Below are positions 1 through 5,865 of a stretch of 8,875 nucleotides of DNA, piece after piece; positions within the stretch are counted from its first letter, which is position 1, and every line of letters starts with the position of its first letter. The notes under the pieces were generated by a model, which made no database searches, had not been told where the DNA came from, and saw only the letters and a list, made by a program, of their open reading frames with translations. A program made the translations under genes and the position numbers. Where the stretch lies: assembly GCA_030842085.1 (NCBI GenBank), contig JAUUSE010000067.1, positions 1 to 8,875 on the forward strand, written 5' to 3'. This stretch comes from Timburyella sp030842085 (GTDB lineage Bacteria; Bacillota; Clostridia; Oscillospirales; Acutalibacteraceae).

Positions 1-10
1 AAGGGAATAT

Positions 11-26
11 ACCAACAATTGTTGGT
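11..26. repeat. Perfect 16-bp palindrome, possible operator
   Basis: ACCAACAATTGTTGGT reads identically on both strands over 16 bases. It lies beyond the terminator of the leftward XRE regulator, so it more likely serves a gene outside the left edge than the regulator. Perfect palindromes of this size are typical of dimeric repressor sites, but no promoter can be placed on it with confidence. The binding protein is unknown. Confidence 0.4.
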
Positions 27-75
27 GAAACAGGGAATTTTCTTAAATTTGTCAGTTTTTCCAAAAAAAGGACGT

Positions 76-105
76 AAAAATGAAGAAACTGCCTAAACAG
101 CAGTT
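76..105 (-). terminator. Rho-independent terminator of the first XRE regulator gene
   Basis: On the minus strand AACTGC (105-100) pairs with GCAGTT (92-87) around a 7-base loop and is followed by TCTTCATTTTT. The hairpin begins at the stop codon of the leftward regulator gene, a normal compact arrangement. Confidence 0.6.
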
Positions 106-439
106 ATTTATTTTCTCGTATATTTTTTAATGCATCAAGCAGCGCGGTAACAACTTCGCGGTCGGAGCGTGATAATTGAGTTATTTTTTCATAAATATCG
201 TCAATTATTTTTACATCCATATCGCATGGCGTATTATTTACAATGTAATCTAAGGGAATATTAAGCGCGCGGCAAATTTTTTGCAGGACTTCAAGGCTCA
301 CCTTGCTTCGGCCGACCTCGACTGCCGACAAATATTTATTGCTGACGTTTGCCGCTTCGCTTAACTTTAACTGCGACAAACCCTGTTCTTTTCTAACCTC
401 TGCAATTCTTTTGCCTATTGCTTTGTAATCTAACGCCAT
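104..439 (-). CDS. XRE-family helix-turn-helix transcriptional regulator (111 aa)
   Basis: This is a small cytosolic DNA-binding protein. Residues about 8-62 form a Cro/C1-type (HTH_3) domain: IGKRIAEVRKEQGLSQLKLS leads into the first helices, then SNKYLSAVEVGRSKVSLEVL gives the recognition helix and the conserved 'E-G-R-x-x-x-S-L-E-x-L' turn. The C-terminal 45 residues are charged and helical (DIYEKITQLSRSDREVVTALL), a pattern often seen as a short dimerisation tail. The start ATG is preceded on the minus strand by a weak GGGTGAT ribosome binding site. Its target is not evident. It is separated from the upstream regulator by a terminator, so the two genes are probably not one operon. Such proteins occur in mobile elements and in core regulation, and no integrase or phage gene is visible nearby to decide. 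Confidence 0.9.
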   Translation of the reverse strand: MALDYKAIGKRIAEVRKEQGLSQLKLSEAANVSNKYLSAVEVGRSKVSLEVLQKICRALNIPLDYIVNNTPCDMDVKIIDDIYEKITQLSRSDREVVTALLDALKNIRENK

Positions 440-469
440 ACTTTTATCACCCTATTCAATATTACATTT

Positions 470-497
470 AAAATATTTCCCCATAAACTATCTACAA
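470..497 (-). promoter_or_regulatory. Possible promoter of the first XRE regulator
   Basis: On the minus strand TTGTAG (497-492), 16 bases, TATTTT (475-470) is a weak sigma-A match. An alternative -35, TTGCAA at 516-511, would pair with TAGATA at 494-489. The imperfect inverted repeat CAACTTG (495-501) / CTTGTTG (507-513) overlaps the first -35 and could be an autoregulatory site. Neither choice is strong. Confidence 0.25.
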
Positions 498-539
498 CTT
501 GATAATCTTGTTGCAAATAGATAAAATGTATGATAAAAT

Positions 540-563
540 AACAAAAACCGCCATTAAGGCGGT
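540..563 (-). terminator. Rho-independent terminator of the second XRE regulator gene
   Basis: On the minus strand ACCGCC (563-558), loop TTAAT, GGCGGT (552-547), then TTTTTGTT. The GC-rich 6-bp stem with a T tract lies 12 bases beyond the stop codon of the gene at 576-821, so the two leftward regulators are separately terminated. Confidence 0.85.
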
Positions 564-575
564 CCTAAAAGTTCT

Positions 576-821
576 TTATTTATCTAAATTTTCGAAAAGA
601 GCGTTATAATCGACTTGAAATATTTCTGCTAAAGCTACTAATTCTTCTACGCGTATACTGTATCTCCCGTTTTCCATTGCCGAATAGGTGCTTCGTGATA
701 CATTAAGCCCTTTAACTTGTAATTGAGCCGCCACCTGTTCTTGCGTCATATCTTGACGTAACCTATATTTCCTTAAATTTTTACCTATTGATAGGCTATC
801 CTGTTTAATTTTCTGCTCCAT
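576..821 (-). CDS. XRE-family helix-turn-helix transcriptional regulator (81 aa)
   Basis: This is a single-domain Cro/C1-type DNA-binding protein. Residues about 12-76 hold the five-helix fold: IGKNLRKYRLRQDMTQEQVA, then an unusually long turn (QLQVKGLNVSRS), the recognition segment STYSAMENGRYSIRVEELVA, and the closing helix LAEIFQVDYNALFE. There is almost nothing outside the HTH domain, so it probably dimerises through the domain itself. AAAGGTGG lies 8 bases before the ATG on the minus strand, supporting this start. It is divergent from the hypothetical gene starting at 978 and shares the 822-977 gap with it, so it could regulate that gene or itself. It resembles short regulators of clostridial genomic islands. 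The function is not known. Confidence 0.9.
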   Translation of the reverse strand: MEQKIKQDSLSIGKNLRKYRLRQDMTQEQVAAQLQVKGLNVSRSTYSAMENGRYSIRVEELVALAEIFQVDYNALFENLDK

Positions 822-841
822 GATTAAACCACCTTTCGAGT

Positions 842-869
842 AGAATATTGTTTACAGCTATCCTATCAA
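842..869 (-). promoter_or_regulatory. Sigma-A-like promoter of the 81-aa XRE gene
   Basis: On the minus strand TTGATA (869-864), 16 bases, TATTCT (847-842). Both hexamers match four or more consensus positions, and the predicted start near 835 leaves a short leader carrying the AAAGGTGG ribosome binding site. Confidence 0.5.
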
Positions 870-977
870 ATATTTTGCTTTCTGGTGATTTGCCGGCGAA
901 TCAATATGAGTTTTATTTAAATTATTTTTATCTTTATTCAAATCAAAAACATTTTAAAATTTTGGAGCGTGAGAGTT

Positions 978-1427
978 ATGCCGCCGCTTACCCCCGAAGT
1001 CTGCTTCTCTGTCGTATGCATCTATATCACTATTTGCGTAGCAATATTAGTCCATGAAGCCTTAGAAAGGCGCTACGCACAAAAGGATAAAAGCACAAAA
1101 AGCAAATACGGCTATTTTGAGAACATCGTTAGCACTTTTAAAATATCCGGCAACCGAGCCTACTGCGACGTTTATGTGCGCGCCAACGCCGCCGCCGGCA
1201 TTGGCATCGACAAGCTGATTATCCACATAGGAATGCAGACCCGCCGAGGACTTAAGTGGGCCGACGATGTTTCCAAAATTTTTATATTCGACGGCTATCA
1301 CGCCTCCGCCGGAATTATCTGTCATATAACAGAAGAAGACAAATGCCGCATGTGCGTCATTATTGAGGCCTGCGCAGGCAACGTAGAACTTGAGCGCGAG
1401 GTGCGCTATTGCTATGATAAAAAATAA
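978..1427 (+). CDS. Hypothetical membrane-anchored protein (about 149 aa)
   Basis: I do not recognise this protein. Residues about 8-26 are a hydrophobic segment (CFSVVCIYITICVAILV), followed by a basic linker (RRYAQKDKSTKSK). The remaining ~100 residues alternate in a beta-rich pattern (AYCDVYVRANA, KLIIHIGMQTRR, KIFIFDG, CRMCVIIEACAG), with several Cys. The layout resembles small exported beta-sandwich proteins common in Clostridia, but this is a resemblance in pattern only. ATG 978 is preferred because GGAG at 964-967 lies 10 bases upstream. A GTG at 969 would be only one base from that site. No clear promoter is visible in 870-977. Codon use looks coding, with GCC, ATC and TAC well represented. 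A long open frame on the opposite strand exists but is less convincing. Confidence 0.5.
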   Translation: MPPLTPEVCFSVVCIYITICVAILVHEALERRYAQKDKSTKSKYGYFENIVSTFKISGNRAYCDVYVRANAAAGIGIDKLIIHIGMQTRRGLKWADDVSKIFIFDGYHASAGIICHITEEDKCRMCVIIEACAGNVELEREVRYCYDKK

Positions 1428-1437
1428 ATCATAGGAC

Positions 1438-1675
1438 TGCGCTGTCAAAGCTGTATAAAATGCCGCACAGAGTGCCGCGCCGCCAAATCTGAATATAAGG
1501 CAGCGCATCAGCGCAGCCTCGGCAGCAGTTGCCGCCGTGATGCCAAAGCCGTACTGTACCGCCAAGGCTGCATACATTGCCGCGCCGTCAAGGGCATATA
1601 GCCATACTGTTAATGATTAATAAAATGCTGCGCTGCCAAACTTTCATACATTGCCGCGTCATCAAAGCTGCACGC
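1438..1675. repeat. Degenerate GC-rich repeat just downstream of the hypothetical gene
   Basis: A motif of the form CCAAA-GCTG-(T/C)ATACATTGCCGCG recurs with variable spacing. The clearest pair is CATACATTGCCGCG at 1571-1584 and exactly again at 1645-1658, each followed by a TCAA eight to ten bases later. A diverged relative (TGTATAAAATGCCGC) lies at 1452-1466 and others are near 1484 and 1544. There is no gene here on the plus strand. It looks like a decayed minisatellite. Confidence 0.5.
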
Positions 1676-1691
1676 TGCGATATAGAAATAC

Positions 1692-2063
1692 ACACTAATA
1701 GTGTTAATAATACTTGCCGGATTTTTTACAGTGTATTACTTAAAATATGAGAATAATATTCACATAGATTTGCTCATTGTCTGCTATATAAGAATAATTA
1801 CTCGCAGCCTGTTTTCAATACTTCTTATGCAAAGTGAATAACATTCACTAAATGCTTATACCGACTAACTGTAATCTGAGAACAATAGTTGCAAATTGTT
1901 TTGAGCCGTACTGTCGGTAGGTTATAAGCTATATTAATATATAATTAGTTAGTGAATAATACTCACTAATTGCTTCGGCGGCCTTTTACAGTATTTATTT
2001 AACAATTTAGTTATTGGAATCAATAAATAGGCTCGCGCACATATTGTGAATTATATTCACCAT
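1692..2063. repeat. Array of diverged palindromic elements with core GTGAATAATATTCAC
   Basis: About six copies share a 7-1-7 palindromic core. They are: a poor copy near 1700-1718; TGAGAATAATATTCACA at 1748-1764; AGTGAATAACATTCACT at 1833-1849; a decayed TGAGAACAATAGTTGCA at 1877-1893; a 21-bp copy with nine of ten base pairs at 1949-1969; and GTGAATTATATTCAC at 2046-2060. Several cores are followed by a related tail (CACTAAtTGCTT, then a CTTTTACAGTATT-like stretch). Centres are 44 to 94 bases apart. The 1940-1975 copy closely resembles the live feo promoter/operator at 2260-2294. Confidence 0.65.
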
Positions 2064-2113
2064 AAATATGCTGTACAATTTAATCGGAAAGGGAAGTATA
2101 AATACATTTTGCT

Positions 2114-2133
2114 TAATTAATTCTAATTAATTC
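2114..2133 (+). repeat. 10-bp tandem direct repeat
   Basis: TAATTAATTC occurs twice without a gap (2114-2123 and 2124-2133). It is an AT-rich duplication with no assigned role. Confidence 0.6.
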
Positions 2134-2156
2134 AGCGCGATATTTTTTGGAAAGAC

Positions 2157-2185
2157 ATGGCGCAAACGCCATAGTTTTATATTTT
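2157..2185 (+). terminator. Terminator-like hairpin upstream of the feo promoter
   Basis: ATGGCG (2157-2162), loop CAAA, CGCCAT (2167-2172), then AGTTTTATATTTT. It has the form of a rho-independent terminator and would insulate feo from transcription entering from the left, but no gene ends within 700 bases upstream. It could instead end a short untranslated transcript from the repeat region. Confidence 0.45.
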
Positions 2186-2231
2186 CTGATATTTTTGTAC
2201 AAAAAATAATAATTTGATTCTTCTAAAATGC

Positions 2232-2260
2232 TTGACAAATGAGTTTGATGGTGCTAACAT
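2232..2260 (+). promoter_or_regulatory. Sigma-A promoter of the feo operon
   Basis: A perfect -35 TTGACA (2232-2237), exactly 17 bases, and TAACAT (2255-2260) form the promoter. A perfect TATAAT at 2260-2265 lies just downstream but is too far (22 bases) from the -35. The predicted start near 2267 falls inside the inverted repeat that follows, the classic place for a repressor. Confidence 0.75.
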
Positions 2261-2265
2261 ATAAT

Positions 2266-2287
2266 TTGGTTAGTGAGTTCTAACTAA
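2266..2287. promoter_or_regulatory. Operator-like inverted repeat at the feo transcription start
   Basis: TTGGTTAG, six bases, CTAACTAA form eight-base arms with seven complementary pairs. The repeat directly follows the -10 element. GTTAG/CTAAC half-sites recall the TTAG/CTAA core of DtxR/IdeR-type boxes, but the spacing differs from the classical 19-bp site. Metal-dependent repression of feo by a DtxR-family protein is inferred. Confidence 0.6.
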
Positions 2288-2329
2288 TTGTGCTTATAAC
2301 TGTGTGTTTTTAATAAGAGAGGATTAAAT

Positions 2330-2542
2330 ATGATGCCGCTAAATCTTGCCACTATAGGCGAAGAAAATATGATTTTAAAAGTCGGCGGGAATGCCGAAAC
2401 GAGGGCTCATTTAGAGAGCATGGGATTTGTTCCCGGCGGCAGCATAACGGTTATCTCTACAATGGGCGGAAATCTCATTGTAAGCGTTAAGGATTCTCGT
2501 GTGGCAATCAGTAAAGAGATGGCGAGCAAAATTATGATTTAA
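2330..2542 (+). CDS. feoA: FeoA family ferrous iron transport accessory protein (first copy)
   Basis: This is a 70-residue cytosolic protein consisting of one FeoA (SH3-like barrel) domain, the partner of the FeoB permease. The typical order is visible: LATIGEENMILKVGG, then the conserved core 'R-x-x-L-E-S-M-G-F-V-P-G' at about residues 25-37, then strands SITVISTMGGNLIVSV, and the closing RVAISKEMASKI. AGAGAGG at 2316-2322 serves the ATG at 2330. A second ATG follows at once, so the protein may be one residue shorter. It is the first gene of the feo operon, 23 bases before the second feoA. The length is normal for the family. The exact role of FeoA (gating or assembly of FeoB) is not settled. 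Confidence 0.93.
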   Translation: MMPLNLATIGEENMILKVGGNAETRAHLESMGFVPGGSITVISTMGGNLIVSVKDSRVAISKEMASKIMI

Positions 2543-2565
2543 TCATAAACTTAGGAGGGAAGCAT

Positions 2566-2787
2566 ATGAAGACATTAAAACAGGCCGCAATAGGCAGCAC
2601 GGTGCATGTTGTGAAGCTCCATGGCGAAGGTGCGGTAAAGCGCCGTATAATGGACATGGGTATAACACGCGGTGTGGACATTTATGTACGAAAGGTGGCT
2701 CCGCTTGGCGACCCGATAGAGGTAACGGTGCGCGGGTATGAGTTGTCTCTGCGCAAGGCCGATGCCGAGATGATTGAGGTGGAATAG
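2566..2787 (+). CDS. feoA: FeoA family ferrous iron transport accessory protein (second copy)
   Basis: This 73-residue FeoA-domain protein is clearly paralogous to the preceding gene but much diverged. It has LKQAAIGSTVHVVKL, the family core 'R-R-I-M-D-M-G-I-T-R-G-V' at about residues 26-37, then DIYVRKVAPLGDPIEVTVRG, and ends in the typical LSLRKADAEMIEV. This copy matches the usual FeoA consensus (APLGDPIE, RGYELSLR) better than the first one. A strong AGGAGGG at 2553-2559 lies seven bases from the ATG. Tandem feoA genes ahead of feoB are common in Clostridia, and the two may form a heteromeric complex with FeoB or one may be specialised. It is co-transcribed with feoA1 and, beyond an attenuator-like hairpin, with feoB. 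Confidence 0.95.
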   Translation: MKTLKQAAIGSTVHVVKLHGEGAVKRRIMDMGITRGVDIYVRKVAPLGDPIEVTVRGYELSLRKADAEMIEVE

Positions 2788-2796
2788 GTATATATT

Positions 2797-2819
2797 GGGC
2801 AGGATTTGCCCTTATTTTT
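2797..2819 (+). terminator. Weak terminator or attenuator between feoA2 and feoB
   Basis: GGGCA (2797-2801), loop GGATT, TGCCC (2807-2811), then TTATTTTT. The stem is only five pairs, so read-through is likely. It could set a lower level of feoB relative to the two small upstream genes. Confidence 0.45.
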
Positions 2820-2826
2820 GGCCATG

Positions 2827-2846
2827 TAGTTAGTCGTATCTAATTA
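2827..2846. promoter_or_regulatory. Second operator-like inverted repeat, just ahead of feoB
   Basis: TAGTTAG, six bases, CTAATTA with six of seven pairs complementary has the same geometry as the repeat at the feoA1 promoter. It sits between the weak hairpin and the feoB ribosome binding site. No good promoter can be placed with it, so it may be a roadblock site, a second binding site, or a remnant. Confidence 0.4.
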
Positions 2847-2867
2847 TATTTGAAAGGAAGAAATGCA

Positions 2868-5282
2868 ATGGAGCTTAAAATTGCACTTGCGGGCAATCCA
2901 AACAGCGGCAAGACGACATTGTTTAACGCGCTTACGGGTTCTAATCAGTTTGTCGGAAACTGGCCGGGTGTTACAGTCGAGAAGAAAGAAGGCCGTTTAA
3001 AGAAGCACAAGGACGTTACAATAACCGACTTACCGGGAATATATTCACTCTCCCCATATACTCTTGAAGAGGTTGTTGCGAGAAATTATCTTATAAACGA
3101 ACGTCCCGACGCAATTCTTAATATTATAGACGGTACAAACTTAGAGCGTAACCTATATCTTACAACGCAGCTTACCGAGCTGGGCATACCAGTGGTGGTT
3201 GCCGTCAACATGATGGACGTTGTAGACAAAAGCGGCGACAAGATAAATATTGAGGAGCTCTCCAGAGAGCTCGGCTGCAAGGTAGTAAAAATATCCGCAC
3301 TAAAAGGAACAGGCGTTATGGAAGCGGCCGAGGAAGCGGTGAAAGCGGCAGAGGGGCCAAAAACCGTGCCGCAGCACAGCTTTTCCGGCGTTGTCGAGCA
3401 TGCGCTTGCGCATATTGAAGAAGCGGCCGTGCACAGTATGCCGCAGGAGCAGCAGCGCTGGTACGCTATTAAAATCTTTGAACGCGATGAAAAGGTGCTG
3501 GAGCAGCTTAATCTTGACAAGGCGGTATTAGACCACATAGAAGAGGATATAAAGGCCGCTGAAAATGAACTCGATGATGATGCCGAGAGCATAATTACAA
3601 ACGAGAGATATGTGTACATAGCATCGATAATAAAGGGCTGCCTTAAGAAAAAGAGCGCTGGAAAGCTTACCGTGTCGGACAAGATAGACAAGGTGGTAAC
3701 AAACCGCTGGCTTGCGCTTCCGATTTTTGCAGTGGTAATGTTTATAGTATATTACGTATCGGTATCGACTGTAGGAACATGGGCGACCGACTGGGCAAAC
3801 GACGGGCTGTTTGGCGCCGGCTGGCATCTGTTTGGAATAGGCTCGTCCGCATATAGTGAAGCGGCCGATGCTTACGTTGAGCCGAGCGCAATTGTCGAGG
3901 CGTTTGAGACCGCCGCTGAAGAGGCCGGGCTTGAACCATCCCAAGCGACTGAGCTCACAACTACAGCTTACATATATAATGATGAAGACGGCAGTGTTGA
4001 AAAGGAAATTCCCGTAGATTTTGCCGCCTATGAGGAAGCCGCAGCAATCGAAGAGCCCGATCCGGCAGATTACGGCGTATGGGTGCCGGGCATACCAGTT
4101 CTTATACAGGACGGCCTTGAGGCAATAGGCACGGTCGACTGGCTTGAGGGATTAGTGCTCGACGGTATCGTAGGCGGTGTCGGTGCGGTTCTCGGCTTTG
4201 TGCCGCAGATGCTGGTACTGTTTATATTCCTTGCTTTCCTTGAAGGCTGCGGCTACATGGCGCGTGTAGCATTTGTCATGGACCGCATATTCCGCAAGTT
4301 TGGCCTTTCTGGCAAATCCTTTATCCCAATGCTTATAGGTACGGGCTGCGGCGTACCGGGAGTCATGGCGTCGCGTACTATTGAAAATGAACGCGACCGT
4401 CGAATGACTATAATGACAACTACGTTTATTCCGTGCGGCGCTAAGCTTCCGATAATAGCGCTTATAGCCGGCGCCCTGTTCGGCGGAGCCTGGTGGGTAG
4501 CCCCGAGCGCTTACTTTATAGGCGTTGCGGCGATAGTCATTTCCGGCATAATGCTTAAAAAGACAAAGATGTTCTCCGGAGAACCGGCGCCGTTTGTTAT
4601 GGAGCTTCCGGCATATCACTGGCCGACGGTTGGCAATGTTCTCCGCTCAATGTGGGAGCGCGGCTGGTCGTTTATTAAAAAGGCCGGAACAATCATACTC
4701 CTTTCGGCGATTGTGCTTTGGTTCTTGCAGGGCTTTGGCTTCGAGAACGGAAGCTTCGGTATGGTATCAGACCTTAACAATTCCATACTCGCAGTAATAG
4801 GCAACGGCATAGACTGGATATTTGCACCGCTTGGCTGGGGCGACTGGAGAGCTGCTGTTGCAACCGTTACGGGACTCATTGCAAAAGAGAACGTTGTTGG
4901 TACTTTCGGTGTACTGACCAGCGGACTTGAAGAAGTTGCCGAAAACGGCTGGCAGATATGGGCGAATATGCGCGAACTGTTTACTCCTCTCTCTGCATAT
5001 TCATTCCTCATATTCAACCTGTTGTGCGCGCCGTGCTTTGCGGCTATGGGCGCTATCAAGCGCGAGATGAACAGCGCTAAGTGGACGGCATTTGCGATAG
5101 GCTACCAGTGTGTATTTGCATATGTAGTATCGCTTATAGTGTATCAGCTTGGCATGCTCTTTACGGGACAGGGAAATATAATAGGCTCTATAGTGGCGGC
5201 CTTGCTGCTTGCGTTGATAATATTTCTGCTGGTAAGACCATATAAAGAGAGCAATACTTTAAAGACGAAAGTCAGGGTATAG
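2868..5282 (+). CDS. feoB: FeoB, Fe(II) transporter with N-terminal GTPase domain
   Basis: FeoB is the inner-membrane permease for ferrous iron, an 804-residue polytopic protein with a cytosolic G domain. G1 is GNPNSGKT (9-16), the switch I Thr lies in GNWPGVTVE (30-38), G3 is DLPG (54-57), G4 is NMMD (114-117) and G5 is SALKG (143-147). A helical GDI-like spacer runs to about 265. Membrane segments start near 281. The conserved gate motifs follow: CGYMAR (461-466), GTGCGVPG (491-498), CGAKLP (523-528), and CAPC (720-723) in the second gate. The ATG at 2868 is chosen because AAAGGAAG at 2853-2860 lies seven bases upstream. A TTG at 2850 would add six residues but lacks a site. Oddity: between the first and second membrane segments, residues 330-402 form an acidic insert with 21 Asp/Glu and a single Lys, predicted to face outside. 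The total length is slightly above the usual ~650-770 residues for this reason. Confidence 0.97.
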   Translation: MELKIALAGNPNSGKTTLFNALTGSNQFVGNWPGVTVEKKEGRLKKHKDVTITDLPGIYSLSPYTLEEVVARNYLINERPDAILNIIDGTNLERNLYLTTQLTELGIPVVVAVNMMDVVDKSGDKINIEELSRELGCKVVKISALKGTGVMEAAEEAVKAAEGPKTVPQHSFSGVVEHALAHIEEAAVHSMPQEQQRWYAIKIFERDEKVLEQLNLDKAVLDHIEEDIKAAENELDDDAESIITNERYVYIASIIKGCLKKKSAGKLTVSDKIDKVVTNRWLALPIFAVVMFIVYYVSVSTVGTWATDWANDGLFGAGWHLFGIGSSAYSEAADAYVEPSAIVEAFETAAEEAGLEPSQATELTTTAYIYNDEDGSVEKEIPVDFAAYEEAAAIEEPDPADYGVWVPGIPVLIQDGLEAIGTVDWLEGLVLDGIVGGVGAVLGFVPQMLVLFIFLAFLEGCGYMARVAFVMDRIFRKFGLSGKSFIPMLIGTGCGVPGVMASRTIENERDRRMTIMTTTFIPCGAKLPIIALIAGALFGGAWWVAPSAYFIGVAAIVISGIMLKKTKMFSGEPAPFVMELPAYHWPTVGNVLRSMWERGWSFIKKAGTIILLSAIVLWFLQGFGFENGSFGMVSDLNNSILAVIGNGIDWIFAPLGWGDWRAAVATVTGLIAKENVVGTFGVLTSGLEEVAENGWQIWANMRELFTPLSAYSFLIFNLLCAPCFAAMGAIKREMNSAKWTAFAIGYQCVFAYVVSLIVYQLGMLFTGQGNIIGSIVAALLLALIIFLLVRPYKESNTLKTKVRV

Positions 5283-5326
5283 ATTTAAACCTGTTTTAAT
5301 ACAATATATAGAGGAGGACTATAATT

Positions 5327-5497
5327 ATGCTGAACTTTTTATCTGAGAACTGGGGTACAATTTTAGTAGCTGCTATTGTGCTTGCGATTGTGTTTTTAGC
5401 GGCTTTCAGCATGTACAGAAAGCATAAAAAAGGTCGGTCGTCATGCGGCTGCGGATGCTCCCAATGCCCATCCTCTGAAATATGCCACAAAAAATAG
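5327..5497 (+). CDS. FeoB-associated Cys-rich membrane protein (56 aa)
   Basis: This is a very small single-pass protein of the FeoB_associated type found directly after feoB in many Clostridia. Residues 12-28 (ILVAAIVLAIVFLAAFS) are the membrane helix, followed by a basic stretch (YRKHKKGR) that should place the tail in the cytoplasm. The tail then carries five Cys at 40, 42, 44, 47 and 53 (SCGCGCSQCPSSEIC). These Cys are the likely metal-handling or redox element, but no function is proven for the family. A strong GAGGAGG at 5311-5317 precedes the ATG, and the gene starts 44 bases after the feoB stop, before the operon terminator. It was identified directly from the sequence and is of typical length. 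Confidence 0.93.
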   Translation: MLNFLSENWGTILVAAIVLAIVFLAAFSMYRKHKKGRSSCGCGCSQCPSSEICHKK

Positions 5498-5518
5498 TCT
5501 TTAGATTCATGATATAAC

Positions 5519-5539
5519 AGCCTAAATCAGGCTATTTTT
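5519..5539 (+). terminator. Terminator of the feo operon
   Basis: AGCCT (5519-5523), loop AAATC, AGGCT (5529-5533), then ATTTTT. It lies 21 bases after the stop of the Cys-rich gene. Confidence 0.7.
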
Positions 5540-5543
5540 GAGA

Positions 5544-5583
5544 GGTGCATGTATTTATGATTCTATGACTCTTAGCATGCACC
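5544..5583. repeat. 8-bp inverted repeat with 24-base loop
   Basis: GGTGCATG (5544-5551) is perfectly complementary to CATGCACC (5576-5583). There is no T tract after it, so it is not an obvious terminator. It could be a protein-binding site or an RNA processing structure behind the feo terminator. Confidence 0.45.
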
Positions 5584-5614
5584 AATAAAATTTGATACTT
5601 ACCTCCATTTAACA

Positions 5615-5644
5615 GCCGCCGTTCGGAATTTTCCGTTCGGCGGC
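5615..5644. repeat. Strong interrupted hairpin, possible terminator
   Basis: GCCGCCG (5615-5621) pairs with CGGCGGC (5638-5644), and inside it CGGAA (5624-5628) pairs with TTCCG (5631-5635), separated by symmetric TT/TT bulges. This gives 12 pairs in total. On the plus strand it is followed by a T-rich but mixed tail. It may act as a backup terminator for feo or as an insulator. Confidence 0.5.
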
Positions 5645-5865
5645 CTGCTCTGTTTATTAATAAATTAATTTTCTTATATGAAACCTGTATTTTAAGTAAA
5701 CGGAGTTTATAATACTATACTAATATTTTAGATTAAAAAATTTCTGCTTTACTTTCTGAAAAACAAAAGCCCGCTTATATAAAACTGAAGCTTTCGTTAT
5801 ATTTATAGAAGTTTCGTTTCTTATCAAAAGTACGATAAACGACATTTATCTAATAAAAAGATGAA

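Larger units (their letters stand above)
1428..2231. other. About 800-bp intergenic region with no supported gene
   Basis: No plus-strand frame of useful length with a ribosome binding site is present. The left third is the GC-rich degenerate repeat. The middle, 1690-2065, is AT-rich and filled with short palindromic elements. The right part has a 10-bp tandem duplication and a terminator-like hairpin just before the feo promoter. The region probably arose by repeat expansion and decay rather than loss of a recognisable gene. Confidence 0.6.

Noticed and set aside
80..130. 16-codon frame starting MKKLPKQQ with an AAAGGA upstream, possible leader peptide
   Set aside because: Its start lies in the terminator hairpin of the leftward regulator and it runs antisense into that gene. 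The apparent ribosome binding site is most simply the complement of the T tract region.
1062..1577. 171-codon open frame on the minus strand, Ala-rich and hydrophobic
   Set aside because: It overlaps the more plausible plus-strand gene for most of its length and continues into the GC-rich repeat. Its composition looks like an antisense shadow and no good ribosome binding site was found.
2046..2060. Rex or GlnR operator
   Set aside because: The TTGTGAA/TTCAC arms are separated by five rather than four bases for Rex, and only this one copy approaches the GlnR pattern TGTnA-N7-TnACA.
1692..2063. CRISPR-like array
   Set aside because: The repeated elements differ in sequence, their spacing is irregular, and no cas gene is present.
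2850..2867. TTG start adding six residues to FeoB
   Set aside because: The AAAGGAAG site would lie inside that extension and is correctly spaced for the ATG at 2868, where the standard FeoB N-terminus begins.
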